Counted from the first letter of the stretch, positions 34,617 to 45,545 are shown. The stretch is 64,000 nt of DNA from Mycolicibacterium peregrinum (GCF_001665625.1 NZ_LZSY01000067.1:1-64000), one strand, 5' to 3'. Notes: generated by a model from the sequence alone, not told the origin. Numbers and translations: made by a program.

Positions 34617-36062
34617 ATGCCCTCTCCCTCCGTCACCTCGCCGCAAGTAGCCGTCAACGACATCGGCTCGGCTGAGGACTTTCTCGCCGCCATCGACAAA
34701 ACCATCAAATACTTCAACGATGGCGACATCGTCGAGGGAACCATCGTCAAGGTTGACCGTGACGAGGTCCTGCTCGACATCGGTTACAAGACCGAAGGTG
34801 TCATTCCTTCCCGCGAACTCTCCATCAAGCACGATGTCGACCCGAACGAGGTCGTTTCCGTGGGCGATGAGGTCGAGGCCCTCGTTCTCACCAAGGAGGA
34901 CAAGGAAGGCCGCCTGATCCTGTCCAAGAAGCGCGCTCAGTACGAGCGTGCCTGGGGCACCATCGAGGAGCTCAAGGAAAAGGACGAGGCCGTCAAGGGC
35001 ACCGTCATCGAGGTCGTCAAGGGCGGCCTGATCCTCGACATCGGTCTGCGTGGCTTCCTGCCCGCATCGCTGGTCGAGATGCGTCGTGTCCGCGATCTGC
35101 AGCCGTACATCGGCAAGGAGATCGAGGCCAAGATCATCGAGCTGGACAAGAACCGCAACAACGTGGTGCTGAGCCGCCGCGCCTGGCTGGAGCAGACCCA
35201 GTCCGAGGTGCGTAGCGAGTTCCTCAACCAGCTGCAGAAGGGCGCCATCCGCAAGGGTGTCGTCTCCTCGATCGTCAACTTCGGCGCCTTCGTCGATCTC
35301 GGCGGCGTCGACGGCCTGGTGCACGTCTCCGAGCTGTCCTGGAAGCACATCGATCACCCGTCCGAGGTGGTTCAGGTGGGCGACGAGGTCACCGTCGAGG
35401 TGCTCGACGTCGACATGGACCGCGAGCGGGTTTCGCTGTCGCTCAAGGCGACTCAGGAAGACCCGTGGCGCCACTTCGCCCGCACCCACGCGATCGGTCA
35501 GATCGTGCCGGGCAAGGTCACCAAGCTGGTGCCGTTCGGCGCGTTCGTCCGCGTCGAGGAGGGCATCGAGGGTCTGGTGCACATCTCGGAGCTGTCCGAG
35601 CGCCACGTCGAGGTCCCGGACCAGGTGGTCCAGGTCGGCGACGACGCGATGGTCAAGGTCATCGACATCGACCTGGAGCGTCGCCGGATCTCGCTGAGCC
35701 TCAAGCAGGCCAACGAGGACTACACCGAGGAGTTCGACCCGTCGAAGTACGGCATGGCCGACAGCTACGACGAGCAGGGCAACTACATCTTCCCCGAGGG
35801 CTTCGACGCCGAGACCAACGAATGGCTCGAAGGCTTCGACAAGCAGCGTGAGGAGTGGGAGGCCCGCTACGCCGAGGCCGAGCGTCGCCACAAGATGCAC
35901 ACCACGCAGATGGAGAAGTTCGCCGCGGCCGAGGCCGAGGAAGCTGCCCGTCCGACCTCGTCGTCGTCCAACGGCGCTGGTCGCGAAGAGTCCACTGGTG
36001 GCACGCTGGCCAGCGATGCACAGCTGGCCGCTCTGCGCGAGAAGCTCGCAGGCAACGCCTGA
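34617..36062 (+). CDS. rpsA: 30S ribosomal protein S1
   Basis: A 481-residue S1 with four OB-fold S1 domains (approximately residues 36-105, 122-190, 208-276 and 293-362), e.g. GDIVEGTIVKVDRDEVLLDIG, RKGVVSSIVNFGAFVDLGG and PGKVTKLVPFGAFVRVEEG. The C-terminus is the low-complexity mycobacterial tail ending DAQLAALREKLAGNA. It helps recruit mRNA to the 30S subunit. Start ATG 34617 matches the known N-terminus (MPSPSVTSPQVAVNDIG). Followed by a terminator and coaE. Ortholog of Rv1630. Confidence 0.97.
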   Translation: MPSPSVTSPQVAVNDIGSAEDFLAAIDKTIKYFNDGDIVEGTIVKVDRDEVLLDIGYKTEGVIPSRELSIKHDVDPNEVVSVGDEVEALVLTKEDKEGRLILSKKRAQYERAWGTIEELKEKDEAVKGTVIEVVKGGLILDIGLRGFLPASLVEMRRVRDLQPYIGKEIEAKIIELDKNRNNVVLSRRAWLEQTQSEVRSEFLNQLQKGAIRKGVVSSIVNFGAFVDLGGVDGLVHVSELSWKHIDHPSEVVQVGDEVTVEVLDVDMDRERVSLSLKATQEDPWRHFARTHAIGQIVPGKVTKLVPFGAFVRVEEGIEGLVHISELSERHVEVPDQVVQVGDDAMVKVIDIDLERRRISLSLKQANEDYTEEFDPSKYGMADSYDEQGNYIFPEGFDAETNEWLEGFDKQREEWEARYAEAERRHKMHTTQMEKFAAAEAEEAARPTSSSSNGAGREESTGGTLASDAQLAALREKLAGNA

Positions 36063-36076
36063 TCACAAGTACGACA

Positions 36077-36112
36077 ACGAACGCCCCGGCCCTCTTGGGT
36101 CGGGGCGTTCGT
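36077..36112 (+). terminator. Hairpin terminator after rpsA
   Basis: ACGAACGCCCCGGCCC (36077-36092) pairs with GGGTCGGGGCGTTCGT (36097-36112) over 16 bp with one wobble and a four-base loop TCTT. The following sequence is only mildly T-rich, so termination may be partial and coaE could be read through. Confidence 0.7.
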
Positions 36113-36141
36113 CGTTCCGGGGGCCTGACACACTGTTGGGC

Positions 36142-37305
36142 GTGCTTCGTATCGGGTTAACCGGCGGTATCGGCGCCGGGAAGTCAACAGTGTCGGCCAC
36201 ATTCAGCGATCTCGGCGGCATCATCGTCGACGGTGACGTCATCGCGCGTGAGGTTGTCGAGCCCGGAACCGAGGGCCTGGCCAAGCTGGTCGAGGCATTC
36301 GGCGACGGAATCCTGCTGCCCGAGGGGGGTTTGAACCGTCCTGCGCTGGCGGCGGTCGCCTTCAGCGACGACGAGAAGCGTGCCACCCTGAACGGCATCG
36401 TGCATCCGCTGGTGGCGCACCGCCGGTCGGAGCTCATCGCGGCAGCCCACGAAGATGCCGTGATCGTCGAGGACATCCCACTGTTGGTGGAATCGCAGAT
36501 GGCGCCGATGTTCCCCTTGGTGATCATCGTCAACGCCGACGCGGAACTGCGCGTCAAGCGGCTCATCGAGTACCGCGGATTCACCGAGGAGGACGCCCGC
36601 GCCCGCATCGCCGCGCAGGCCACCGAGGAGCAGCGCCGTGCGGTCGCCGATGTGTGGCTGGACAACTCGGGCAGCCCGGGTGCCGTCGTCGAGCAGGCTC
36701 GCGCCATCTGGCACGAGCGGATCCTGCCTTTCGCGCACAACGTGCAGATCCGCCGACCGGCCCGTCGGGACCCGGTCGTGGTGCCGTATGACCCGACCTG
36801 GCCCGATCAGGCCCGTCGGATCCTGGCCCGGCTCAACACGGCATGCGGGCACCGCGCGGTGCGCATCGACCACATCGGTTCGACCGCCGTGCCGGGAATG
36901 GACGCCAAGGATGTCATCGATGTGCAGGTGACGGTCGGGTCGTTGGATATCGCCGACGAACTCGTCGAGGCGCTGTTGACCGCCGGCTATCCCGTGGTGC
37001 CGGACATCACCACCGACACACCGCATGATGACGATCCGGCGTTGTGGCAGAAGCGTTTCCATGCCTCGGCAGATCCGGGCCGGCCCACCAATGTGCACAT
37101 CCGGGTGGATGGCCGGCCCAACCAGCGCTTCGCGCTGATGTTCGTCGACTGGCTGCGGGCCAACCCCGGCGTGCAGGCCGACTATCTGGCGGCCAAGCGT
37201 GCCGCGCTCGCGACGGCTGACTACGCCGTGGCCAAAGAGCCGTGGTTCCTGGACGCCTACCGACGCGCGTGGAAGTGGGCGGACACGACGGGCTGGCAGC
37301 CCTAG
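36142..37305 (+). CDS. coaE: Dephospho-CoA kinase fused to a GrpB (UPF0157) domain
   Basis: A 387-residue fusion normal for mycobacteria (Rv1631). Residues 1-200 are CoaE, the last step of coenzyme A synthesis: P-loop GLTGGIGAGKSTVS, IVDGDVIAREVVEPG for substrate, and the lid VDVWLDNSG-type segment (ADVWLDNSGSPGAV). Residues 210-387 are a GrpB/UPF0157 nucleotidyltransferase-like domain (VVPYDPTWPDQARRI, IDHIGSTAVPGMDAKDVIDVQV) of uncertain role. Start GTG 36142, 30 bases after the rpsA terminator. Confidence 0.95.
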   Translation: MLRIGLTGGIGAGKSTVSATFSDLGGIIVDGDVIAREVVEPGTEGLAKLVEAFGDGILLPEGGLNRPALAAVAFSDDEKRATLNGIVHPLVAHRRSELIAAAHEDAVIVEDIPLLVESQMAPMFPLVIIVNADAELRVKRLIEYRGFTEEDARARIAAQATEEQRRAVADVWLDNSGSPGAVVEQARAIWHERILPFAHNVQIRRPARRDPVVVPYDPTWPDQARRILARLNTACGHRAVRIDHIGSTAVPGMDAKDVIDVQVTVGSLDIADELVEALLTAGYPVVPDITTDTPHDDDPALWQKRFHASADPGRPTNVHIRVDGRPNQRFALMFVDWLRANPGVQADYLAAKRAALATADYAVAKEPWFLDAYRRAWKWADTTGWQP

Positions 37306-37411
37306 GTCACTGGGCGGCACCAGGTTTCGCACGTGGCCATCCATTGGCCGGCTGTGTGGGCCGCCCTGCTGCTGTGCGGTAGCGTTCGAAGCGTCCAAAG
37401 GGGGGACGAAC

Positions 37412-38146
37412 GTGCCAACATCGAAACCGGCCTTGGTTCCGGTCCGTCAAATTGCCGCACATGAGTTGGTCGTCGACCAGATGCGGCGGGCGCTGGAACG
37501 CGGTCAGTTCCGTCCCGGCGATCGGCTGCCCACCGAACGCGAACTCTCGGACGTGCTCGACGTCTCTCGCACCACCGTGCGCGCCGCCGTGGCTGTGCTC
37601 GAGAAGGAGGGCCTGATCACCGTGCGGCGCGGTCGAGGCGGCGGGTTCACCGTCCAGGCGCCGCACTACGACGCGGCCGTGATGCGTCGGGAGATGCGCC
37701 GCAACAAGCGTGCGATCCGCGATGCCTTCGACTACCGCGTGATCGTCGAGACCGGGGCCACCCGGATGGCCGCCGAGCGGCGTCGCGCCACGGATGTCAC
37801 CGATCTGCGCAGGCTGCTCAAAGACATGGATTCCGCGCTCCAGACGGGGATGAACGACCAATCGGCGCAGCACACCGCGGATTTTCAGACTCTGGATTCG
37901 GCGTTTCATCTCGGTATCGCCCAGGCTTCGCAGAATGATCGGCTGGCCGAGGCGGTCGCGGACGCCCGCCGGAGGATGTGGCTACCGGTCGGTGCGATCT
38001 TCGGACGTCTGGAACCCAACGCGAACGACTACCACGAGTCGATCCTCGAAGCGATCGTGAACCGTGATCCGGACCTGGCCGCCACGCAGATGGAAGCCCA
38101 TATCAACGACACCCGGCACACGGTCGAGTCCTGGCTGAAGCGCTGA
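37412..38146 (+). CDS. GntR/FadR-family transcriptional regulator
   Basis: A 244-residue FCD-type GntR regulator. The winged helix is QIAAHELVVDQMRRALERGQFRPGDRLPTERELSDVLDVSRTTVRAAVAVLE; the effector domain begins at RDAFDYRVIVETGATRMAAERR and contains the metal-ligand pattern of FCD proteins (Asp/His in FHLGIAQASQNDRL). Start GTG 37412; the longer frame is shadow. It stands alone between coaE and a convergent secreted-protein gene, so its target is not evident. Confidence 0.88.
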   Translation: MPTSKPALVPVRQIAAHELVVDQMRRALERGQFRPGDRLPTERELSDVLDVSRTTVRAAVAVLEKEGLITVRRGRGGGFTVQAPHYDAAVMRREMRRNKRAIRDAFDYRVIVETGATRMAAERRRATDVTDLRRLLKDMDSALQTGMNDQSAQHTADFQTLDSAFHLGIAQASQNDRLAEAVADARRRMWLPVGAIFGRLEPNANDYHESILEAIVNRDPDLAATQMEAHINDTRHTVESWLKR

Positions 38147-38149
38147 CGG

Positions 38150-38722
38150 CTACGTTGTCGGCGGCTCTGCTTCGGCCGGCGGCAGGGCTGCGGGGTCGGT
38201 CGGTGGGAGCGCGGCATCGGTGGCCGGCGGCGCGGTGTCGGCGACGGTGCCTGGTACCGGCGCGTTCAACGGGGCGCCGCAGGGCAGGCTGCCGTAGCTC
38301 GGATCGTCCTTGGGCCGGGTCAGTCGCGGGCCGACGAAGGTATCGGCCTGTGCGATGAGCTGGTCGTCCACCAGGATCTCGCAGTGCAGGTTCGCCGAGT
38401 ACGGCCAGTCGATGCGGACCGCCATTCCGGCAGTCTCCGGATCGGACACCACACCGGTGGCTTCGAAGATCCGGCCCGGCAGCATGGAGGGGTCGGCGGT
38501 GTTGATGTTGTCGTCGTCGATCTTGTAGGCAATGGTCGCGTTGCGCGAGACGCCGTCGATCCTGGCGCGGTAGGTGACGTTGTGTAGCTGCTGGTCGGGC
38601 AGCGGTTCCACCTGCGGCGGGCCCTCCGGGTCGGCCTGTGCCGCGGCGGGGATCAACAGTGCGCCGGTGAGCAGTCCTGCCAGCGCGGGGAGGGCTCCCC
38701 AGACGTACTTAGCTGAGCTCAT
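38150..38722 (-). CDS. Secreted protein with proline-rich C-terminus, function unknown
   Basis: A 190-residue exported protein. MSSAKYVWGALPALAGLLTGALLIPAAAQADPEG is a signal peptide with a probable AxA-type cleavage site at AQA. The mature domain (YRARIDGVSRNATIAYKIDDDNIN, RIDWPYSANLHCEILVDDQLIAQAD) is beta-rich with two cysteines; the last 35 residues are a Pro/Ala tail (PPATDAALPPTDPAALPPAEA). No ancestry recognised. The ATG at 38722 is preferred over 38779, because the signal peptide begins there. Downstream of and probably coupled with the DUF402 gene. Confidence 0.75.
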   Translation of the reverse strand: MSSAKYVWGALPALAGLLTGALLIPAAAQADPEGPPQVEPLPDQQLHNVTYRARIDGVSRNATIAYKIDDDNINTADPSMLPGRIFEATGVVSDPETAGMAVRIDWPYSANLHCEILVDDQLIAQADTFVGPRLTRPKDDPSYGSLPCGAPLNAPVPGTVADTAPPATDAALPPTDPAALPPAEAEPPTT

Positions 38723-38733
38723 GAATCCTGACC

Positions 38734-39207
38734 TTACGCTCCCCGCCACGACAGGGCCATTCCGTTGCCGGACAGCCACTGAGCCAGGTCATAGCCGCAG
38801 CTCGCCAGGCCCTCGATCGCGGTGGCCGCGGTTTGCACCGCCTGTTCTCCGACCTCCGGACTCAACAATCCATGGCGGACGGCGGTGAGCAGTTCGTCGA
38901 CGTCGCACAGCTCGACGCCGCGCCCGGTGCGGATCACCAGGTCCAGATAGTGGTCCTCGGAGTACCAGGCCGCCGGCCCCGCGGTGTAGCTACCGATGTC
39001 GAGGTAGAAGTCCTGATCACGCTCGTGGCCGGGGCTGAAATGAAACACGCTGGCCCGCAGCCCGAGCGAGGGCAGCAACCAGGATTCCAGGTAGTGGAAC
39101 TGGGCCCGGCCGGGCGTCGGTCGGGCCATGTAAAGGCCCCAGGGCTCCACCGTGTAGACGTCGACAGCCCGCACGATGCCCTTGGGGTCGGTGTTCGTGC
39201 GGGCCAC
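38734..39207 (-). CDS. DUF402 family protein (Rv1632c-like)
   Basis: A DUF402 protein: [91 protein letters not shown]402 proteins elsewhere are metal-dependent nucleoside tri/diphosphate hydrolases or RNA-linked factors; role here unknown. GTG 39207 is the first standard start, but the frame stays open upstream and reads [12 protein letters not shown], which looks like the true family N-terminus with ATC in place of ATG (39240-39238). Divergent from uvrB. Confidence 0.8.
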   Translation of the reverse strand: MARTNTDPKGIVRAVDVYTVEPWGLYMARPTPGRAQFHYLESWLLPSLGLRASVFHFSPGHERDQDFYLDIGSYTAGPAAWYSEDHYLDLVIRTGRGVELCDVDELLTAVRHGLLSPEVGEQAVQTAATAIEGLASCGYDLAQWLSGNGMALSWRGA

Positions 39208-39277
39208 CAGGTCGAATGTCTCGTGCTTGGGCGGGTGGATGGGCCAAGCCTACGCGGGGAGCGAACGCGGGCGGAAG

Positions 39278-39300
39278 TTGTCGGTGCACAGTTCTACGCT
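39278..39300 (+). promoter_or_regulatory. RecA-independent DNA-damage promoter (RecA-NDp) of uvrB
   Basis: TTGTCGGTG (39278-39286), eight bases, TACGCT (39295-39300): an exact match to the RecA-NDp consensus TTGTCRGTG-N8-TAnnnT, controlled in mycobacteria by PafBC (ClpR-type). The -10 box ends seven bases before the uvrB ATG, so the transcript is probably leaderless. Confidence 0.88.
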
Positions 39301-39307
39301 GGTGAGC

Positions 39308-41479
<2,172 letters not shown>

Positions 41480-41485
41480 TCAGAG

Positions 41486-41516
41486 TTGACCTCAACGGCG
41501 GTTCAGCTTCTAGCGT
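41486..41516 (+). promoter_or_regulatory. MerR-type 19-bp-spacer promoter of the MFS gene
   Basis: TTGACC (41486-41491), 19 bases, TAGCGT (41511-41516), with the imperfect dyad CTCAAC-GGCG-GTTCAG in the spacer. It begins seven bases after the uvrB stop, and its -10 ends seven bases before the GTG. It shares TTGAC-TCA at the left and TTCTAGC at the right with the promoter at 32741-32771. Confidence 0.65.
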
Positions 41517-41523
41517 CATCGGT

Positions 41524-42927
41524 GTGACCGATACCGTGACGCCCGATACCGGGACCTGGCGGCAGTTGCTGGGTGCCCGCTACCTGGGCGCATCCACCGT
41601 GTTGGCCGGCGGCGTGCTGCTGTACGCGACCAACGAGTTCCTGACGATCAGCCTGCTGCCCAGTGCGGTGGGCGACATCGGCGGGCAGCGGTTCTACGCC
41701 TGGGTGACGACGGTGTACCTCGTTGCGTCGGTGGTCGCGGCCACCACGGTCCACTCGCTGCTGATGCGGTTGGGTCCGCGACACGCATACCTGTTGGGGC
41801 TCACGGTGTTCGGTGCCGGAAGCCTCGGCTGTGCCCTGGCCCCCAGCATGGAGGTCCTGCTTCTCGGGCGCACCGTGCAGGGCTTCGCGGGTGGACTGCT
41901 GGCCGGCCTGGGTTACGCGGTGATCAACACGGCGCTGCCGAATACGTTGTGGACCAAGGCATCTGCATTGGTGTCGGCGATGTGGGGTGTCGGCACACTG
42001 ATCGGTCCGGCGGCGGGCGGGCTGTTCGCGCAGTTCGGGCACTGGCGGTGGGCGTTCGGTGTGCTGGTGATCCTGACGCTCGCGATGGCCGTCCTGGTGC
42101 CGGTCGCCCTGCCCGCCAGAGGGACGGCCGGGGTTTCGGCGCCCGGCATTCCGGTGTGGTCGCTGGCCCTGTTGGGTGCTGCGGCCATGTCGGTCAGCGT
42201 AGCGGGTATCCCGCACGACTGGCGGGGGACCGCAGCACTGCTCGGTGTCGGGCTGGCACTGGTGGCCGGGTTCCTGTTCGTCGACCGCCGCGCCCGGGCA
42301 TCGGTGTTGCCGCCCAGCACATTCCGGCCCGGTCCGCTCAAGTGGATCTACCTGAGCCTCGGGGTGCTGATGGCCGCCACCATGGTGGATATGTATGTGC
42401 CGCTGTTCGGTCAACGTCTGGGGCACCTGACGCCGGTGATGGCGGGCTTCTTCGGCGCGGTGTTGTCGGTCGGCTGGACCACGGGCGAGATCGTCAGTGC
42501 GTCGCTGCAGAATCGGCGCGCGATCGGGCGGACGGTGGCGGTCGCGCCCCTGGTGATGGCGGCCGGTCTGGCCTTGGGTGCGGTGTTGATCCGGGACGGC
42601 ATGACGCCGTGGTTGGTGGGGGCCTGGGCGGCGGCGCTCGTGGTCACCGGCGCCGGGATCGGTATTGCCTGGCCTCACCTGTCCGCCTGGGCCATGGGCA
42701 GCGTGGACGATCCCGCCGAGGGGCCGGCCGCGGCGGCGGCCATCAACACCGTGCAACTGATCTGCGGGGCGTTCGGCGCGGGTCTGGCCGGTGTCGTCGT
42801 CAACCTCAGCGCTACCGCCGACGCGGCCGCAGCGCGCTGGCTTTTCGCCGCATTCGCGGTGCTCGCCGCGCTCGGTGTGGTGGCCTCGTTCCGTTCAGCA
42901 CCGCGAGCGTGCGTGTCTGCTCCCTGA
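41524..42927 (+). CDS. MFS transporter (Rv1634-like)
   Basis: A 467-residue major facilitator protein with about 12-14 membrane spans, starting with LGASTVLAGGVLLYATNEFLTISLLPSAVG. The drug/proton-antiporter type motifs are seen in VSAMWGVGTLIGPAAGGLFAQFGHWRWAFGVLV (motif C) and LLMRLGPRHAYLLGL (motif A). Related Rv1634 is linked to fluoroquinolone efflux. Start GTG 41524, probably leaderless. The last residues (RACVSAP) are encoded by an intergenic repeat copy that has moved into the 3' end. Confidence 0.9.
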   Translation: MTDTVTPDTGTWRQLLGARYLGASTVLAGGVLLYATNEFLTISLLPSAVGDIGGQRFYAWVTTVYLVASVVAATTVHSLLMRLGPRHAYLLGLTVFGAGSLGCALAPSMEVLLLGRTVQGFAGGLLAGLGYAVINTALPNTLWTKASALVSAMWGVGTLIGPAAGGLFAQFGHWRWAFGVLVILTLAMAVLVPVALPARGTAGVSAPGIPVWSLALLGAAAMSVSVAGIPHDWRGTAALLGVGLALVAGFLFVDRRARASVLPPSTFRPGPLKWIYLSLGVLMAATMVDMYVPLFGQRLGHLTPVMAGFFGAVLSVGWTTGEIVSASLQNRRAIGRTVAVAPLVMAAGLALGAVLIRDGMTPWLVGAWAAALVVTGAGIGIAWPHLSAWAMGSVDDPAEGPAAAAAINTVQLICGAFGAGLAGVVVNLSATADAAAARWLFAAFAVLAALGVVASFRSAPRACVSAP

Positions 42928-42971
42928 CACGCCGCGAAACGTCGACACTTTGCGCACTGTCGTGCGCGATG
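42903..42971 (+). repeat. Mycobacterial intergenic inverted-repeat element, copy C
   Basis: It starts GCGAGCGTGCGTGTCTGCT as copy A does, has the CACGCCGC centre and ends with TTTGCGCAC followed by a degraded right arm (TGTCGTGCGCG). The first 25 bases encode the C-terminal residues and stop of the MFS protein, so it overlaps coding sequence. Confidence 0.75.
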
Positions 42972-43027
42972 AGTTTCGGCGGCACCGCGGGTCTCACTCG
43001 TATAGGACCAACACGAGGAGTGATTCG

Positions 43028-43792
43028 ATGCCGCTGACACTCAATGCCTACCCAGATGCCGTCACCCGGGACGAGTGGCTCGAGGCCCGCAAGAAGCTGC
43101 TGGCCCGCGAACGTGAGTCGACGCACCTGCGCGACGCCGTCAACGCCGAACGGCGCCGGCTGCCGATGGTCAAGGTGGAGAAGGACTACACGTTCGAGGG
43201 GCCCGACGGTGAAGTGACGCTCCTCGACATGTTCGAGGGGCGCAGCCAGCTCTACATCCACCACTTCATGTGGATCGACGCGATCGACGCCGGTTGCCCC
43301 AGTTGCACGGCCGCAGCCGATCTGACCTTCACCGAAGAAGATCGAGAGCTGTTGCACGGCAAGGACGTCACCTTCGCCTGTGTGTCCCGCGCGCCGTACG
43401 CCAGCATCGCGGCCTACCGCGACAGCCACGGCTGGACGTTCCCGTGGTACTCGTCGCGGAACGGCGACTTCACCTACGACTACCACGTGACGCTCGACCC
43501 GGCCCGTGCCCCAATCGAATACAACTACAAGTCCGCCGACGAGTTGCGCGCCGACGGTTTCAGTGACGACGACCTGCGCGGTGACTGGCCGGGGGCCAGT
43601 GTCTTCCTACGCCGCGGCGACGAGGTGTTCCACACCTACTCGGCCTTCGCCCGCGGCCTCGACCACAGCGCGGTCGGATACCCGTTCCTCGACCTCACCC
43701 CGTACGGACGACAGGAAGCGTGGGAGGACTCGCCGGCCGGGTGGCCGCAAGGCGGACCAGCGGTCGGCAGGCCGGTGGGGGACTCCGGCTAG
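43028..43792 (+). CDS. DUF899 thioredoxin-like protein
   Basis: A 254-residue DUF899 protein of the thioredoxin-like fold. The N-terminal part is helical (TRDEWLEARKKLLARERESTHLRD); the central redox-type segment is IDAGCPSCTAAADL with a CxxC near residue 95, followed by VTFACVSRAPYASIAAYRDSHGWTFPWYSS. Some members of the family are dithiol-dependent or heme/metal-related; the activity is not established. Start ATG 43028 with ACGAGGAG ribosome site. Its stop lies directly against the stop of the converging tnpB remnant. Confidence 0.85.
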   Translation: MPLTLNAYPDAVTRDEWLEARKKLLARERESTHLRDAVNAERRRLPMVKVEKDYTFEGPDGEVTLLDMFEGRSQLYIHHFMWIDAIDAGCPSCTAAADLTFTEEDRELLHGKDVTFACVSRAPYASIAAYRDSHGWTFPWYSSRNGDFTYDYHVTLDPARAPIEYNYKSADELRADGFSDDDLRGDWPGASVFLRRGDEVFHTYSAFARGLDHSAVGYPFLDLTPYGRQEAWEDSPAGWPQGGPAVGRPVGDSG

Positions 43793-45312
43793 TTAGCGAT
43801 CATTGAGATCGAAGTGTGTCTGAGCGGCTAAAGCGTGACCCACAAGTGGTGACTGGGGCACCGCCCTTCTCGGGCGTCGTCGGGGCTCCCCGCTGGTTGC
43901 GGTTCGTACGTCGGTTCCCGCGTCATCCGGGTTGGTTTCACCAGGACACAAGGGGTGCTGGTCAGCGCCATCCCGTCGGTGGGCATTGTTAGCCCGGCCT
44001 CCTGCTTGGGGGTCCGGGGATCGGCGAAGGCCGTGATGGGTTGAACCCCAGCGGGCCAGATTCGTCGCCGCATTGGTGTCGCGGTCGACGGCATGTCCGC
44101 AACCACATACGAACACCCGATCGGCCAGCGTCAGCTTGTGGTTGACCTCCCCGCACTGCGAACATTGCCGCGTCGACGGGTACCAACGGCCGGCTTCGAC
44201 AACATGGCCGCCTCGCCAGGCCTGTTTGTACTTGAGCAGGCGGGCGAACTCGGTCCACCCGGCGTCGGATATGGCTCGGGCCAGCCGACGATTGCGCAAC
44301 ATCCCTGCCACGTTCAGGTCCTCGATGACGAGCTGGTCGTGGTTCTTGACCATCTCATTGGCAACTTGATGCAGAAAATGGTGCCGGGTGTTGGCGACAT
44401 GTCGATGATGCCGTGCCAATTGAGCTGCAGCGTTCTTCCGGTTGCATGATCCTTTCTTCTTGCGTGACAACGATTTCGCGAGCAGTCGTTGCCGCTTCAT
44501 TTCCGCAGCTAGGACTTTGGGTGCAACGATGCGCGCTCAGTCCCGTCAGCGGTGGCCGCGACTACAAATGTCGACAACCCGCGATCCACGCCGACCCAGC
44601 CAGCTGCGTCAGAATCGTTGCGTGTGGAATGTTGGCGTTCGGGATGCAGTTCTGCGGCCTGTACATTCAGTGCTATCCACCAACGTCCACCGTGGTGGCT
44701 CACTGTAGCGAAGCAGACCCTGGCTCGGCCGTTGGCTAACATGCGCCGAAGCCGCCGGGTGTCATCGTGCACACGGACTTGCCCGAGACCGGGCAGCGTG
44801 ACCGAACGAGGACGGCCGTTGTCGCCCACCCGGATTCCTGGCGGATGACCTTTGCCGTGTTTGTTGCGCAATCGAAACGACGGGCTGTTGGCGGTTTTCT
44901 TCTTGAACTGGGGAAACCCGACCCGCTTGCCCCTACGCTTACCTGACCGCGAATCCGACCAGGCCGCCAGACCCCCGGCCAGATCGACCGCGGCCTCCTC
45001 GAATACTTGCTGATACACACGGTCCCGCCACGCCAACCCCGTAACCGCGATCTCTGCGACGCCCTCGGTATCGACGGTGAACACCCGGCCGGCATCCTCG
45101 GATTTCTTCCACGCGTTGAACCGGTTGATCAGGTCGAACCCACTCCATGGCACTTTGACAGCGGGATCGGTTTTGCGTTGCCTGAGGTTAGTTTTGACCA
45201 TCCGCAAGCACTGGTTGAACGCGAACCGGGAGGCTCCGCAATGTCGGGCAATGACTGCCTGCTGCTCGGTCGTGGGGTCCAAGCAGTATCGGAACGTGGT
45301 GTGCCGAGACAT
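43793..45312 (-). pseudogene. tnpB: Frameshifted TnpB (IS200/IS605-IS607 type) RNA-guided nuclease gene
   Basis: Two frames together make one TnpB. The first (45312 to a stop at 44509) holds the N-terminal helical/WED part (FRYCLDPTTEQQAVIARHCGASRFAFNQC) and RuvC I (GWVGVDRGLSTFVVAAT); the second (open from about 44540 to 43793) has RuvC II (LVIEDLNVAGML), the zinc finger (CSQCGEVNHK ... VFVCGCG) and RuvC III (AVDRDTNAATNLARWG). All three catalytic acids are present. One frameshift near 44530-44540, between GTE and RIVAPKVL-type sequence, breaks the chain. No tnpA is found nearby. Unless recoded it is inactive. Confidence 0.85.
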
Positions 45313-45371
45313 TGCAGGAGAGTTTTCCACGGGGTACCGACATCCCCGGCGACCGTGCACCACACTTGCAC
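43793..45371 (-). mobile_element. tnpB-only element of the IS200/IS605/IS607 class, ends unresolved
   Basis: The element consists of the broken tnpB alone. A small hairpin (GTGCA-7-TGCAC, 45355-45371) lies where the left end is expected, and the short stem CCAC-AA-GTGG at about 43840 lies near the tnpB 3' end, where the omega-RNA would be. Exact ends cannot be fixed by eye; these elements make no target duplications. It sits between DUF899 and a tRNA-Cys. Confidence 0.45.
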
Positions 45372-45474
45372 AACAGCACCAGATTTCGCGCACCCGCGCC
45401 AACTAAACGGGATGTAATCACCGAGATCCAAACACTGGGCCCGCCCCGATCGCGATGGCATCGTATGGCTTGAC

Positions 45475-45545
45475 GCGGGTGTGGCTGAGTGGTCAGGCAC
45501 CGGCCTGCAAAGCCGTTTACACGGGTTCGAATCCCGTCACTCGCT
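45475..45545 (+). tRNA. tRNA-Cys (anticodon GCA)
   Basis: A 71-base cloverleaf. The acceptor stem GCGGGTG pairs with CACTCGC (one G-U), discriminator U; D-arm GCTGAGTGGTCAGGC; anticodon loop CTGCAAA with GCA; T-arm ACGGGTTCGAATCCCGT. CCA is not encoded. The anticodon stem has one mismatch (C27 against U43), so it may be a slightly divergent copy. It lies next to the tnpB element. Confidence 0.85.

Noticed and set aside
43793..45480. CRISPR or other guide-RNA array near tnpB
   Set aside because: No regularly spaced direct repeats in this stretch or elsewhere in the window.
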